6,007 nucleotides of DNA from Mycobacteriaceae bacterium (GTDB lineage Bacteria > Actinomycetota > Actinomycetes > Mycobacteriales > Mycobacteriaceae): NCBI GenBank assembly GCA_013362555.1, contig JABFVX010000440.1:1-6007 (forward strand), written 5' to 3'. The position numbers were made by a program, and so were the translations under genes. Below, piece by piece: positions 5,617 through 6,007 of this stretch (position 1 is the first letter of the stretch; every line of letters starts with the position of its first letter). Under the pieces are notes generated by a model that saw only the letters and a program-made list of their open reading frames with translations, made no database searches and had not been told where the DNA came from.

Positions 5617-5797
5617 ATAGGGTCGTTGGCTGGTCGCTGTTTCAGCGTGTGTCGGGTGCTGCTCTGGAGAGCGCACAGTTTCCCTCAAAGTTGGGCACAG
5701 ACGCGCAATGCTGGTGGAGAGTGTGTCGTCTGCCTATCCGTAAACCCACGTAGCAGTCGCATGCGTTCTGTTCGGCCGCATCAGCTCTAATGCCTGT

Positions 5798-5846
5798 CCG
5801 GAATGACTCGTGGGGTGCGTTGAGCGCACGTCACGTCTCGTTCTGG
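5798..5846. repeat. Palindromic repeat copy 5, inside tandem unit 2
   Basis: Exactly 230 bp from copy 4, with arms 5798-5819 and 5825-5846; 16 of 22 positions pair. It differs from copy 4 at two bases (5800 G for A, 5840 G for T). The second change turns a T/T mismatch into a T/G wobble, while the first breaks an outer pair. Confidence 0.85.
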
Positions 5847-6007
5847 ATAGGGTCGTTTGCTGGTCGCTGTTTCAGCGTGTGTCGGGTGCTGCTCTGGGGA
5901 GCGCACAGTTTCCCTCGAAGTTGGGCACAGACACGCAGTGTTGGTGGAGAGTGTGTCGTCTGCGTATCCGTAAACCCACGCAGCAGTCGCATGCGTTCTG
6001 TTGGGCC

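Larger units (their letters stand above)
5442..6007. repeat. Tandem repeat array, 230-bp period, about 2.5 copies, continuing past the window
   Basis: Copy 1 is 5442-5650 (209 bp), copy 2 is 5651-5880 (230 bp), and copy 3 starts at 5881 and is cut at 6007. Copies 2 and 3 differ at 8 of the 127 bases that can be compared. Copy 1 lacks 22 bases between two CACAG motifs (5651-5880 has them after GCGCACAG) and has one extra T. Each full copy contains one member of the palindromic family. A period of 230 is not a multiple of three and frames are broken by stops, so the array is not a coding repeat. The short ORFs that cross it share identical ends only because the DNA repeats. Confidence 0.95.

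Noticed and set aside
5342..5790. Short plus- and minus-strand ORFs across the tandem array
   Set aside because: They share ends only because the DNA repeats, the period is not a multiple of three, they lack ribosome sites and family resemblance.
245..5846. Transposon inverted-repeat ends or an insertion sequence
   Set aside because: No transposase or target-site duplication is seen around the palindromes, and they have loops of only five bases.
5442..6007. CRISPR-like array
   Set aside because: The whole 230-bp unit repeats with no short repeat and unique spacer pattern, and no cas gene is nearby.

Overview
The window looks like a chromosomal segment of a high-GC actinomycete of the Nocardia/Rhodococcus/Mycobacterium group. 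The strongest pointer is a clear nucS (EndoMS) gene, the mismatch-specific endonuclease that replaces MutS/MutL in most Actinobacteria. Supporting signs are the GC-rich third codon positions, GTG starts, a mycothiol-dependent-isomerase-type (TIGR03086/DinB-fold) protein and membrane proteins with Pro/Gln-rich tails. Nocardia is my best guess for the genus, but this is inference.

Layout from left to right. A partial minus-strand gene for a small zinc-ribbon-like protein (1-216) is cut by the window edge. It is followed by a minus-strand TIGR03086/DinB-fold protein (310-894) and a divergent AraC-family regulator (979-1818). Next comes nucS on the minus strand (1883-2566), convergent with the regulator. 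Divergent from nucS is a four-helix membrane protein with a Pro/Gln-rich tail (2636-3352). Its 3' end runs tail-to-tail into, and overlaps by 269 bp, the open frame of a minus-strand AbrB-type membrane protein (about 3084-4406). A minus-strand rhomboid-like membrane protein follows (4539-5276). The last 730 bases (5277-6007) hold no convincing gene; from 5442 they are a tandem array with a 230-bp period.

The genes do not form an obvious single pathway. The AraC regulator and the TIGR03086 protein share a short divergent control region with a direct repeat. nucS and the membrane protein share another that carries an interrupted palindrome.

The most notable structure is not a gene. Five copies of one palindromic element, each built as 22-nt arm, 5-nt loop, 22-nt arm, lie at 245-293, 1822-1870, 4478-4526, 5568-5616 and 5798-5846. 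The first three sit 4-17 bases after stop codons. The last two are embedded one per unit in the 230-bp tandem array. The arms come in two sequence types that match within the well-formed copies and are mixed in the others. This looks like a dispersed REP-like or terminator-like repeat family with a tandemly amplified derivative.
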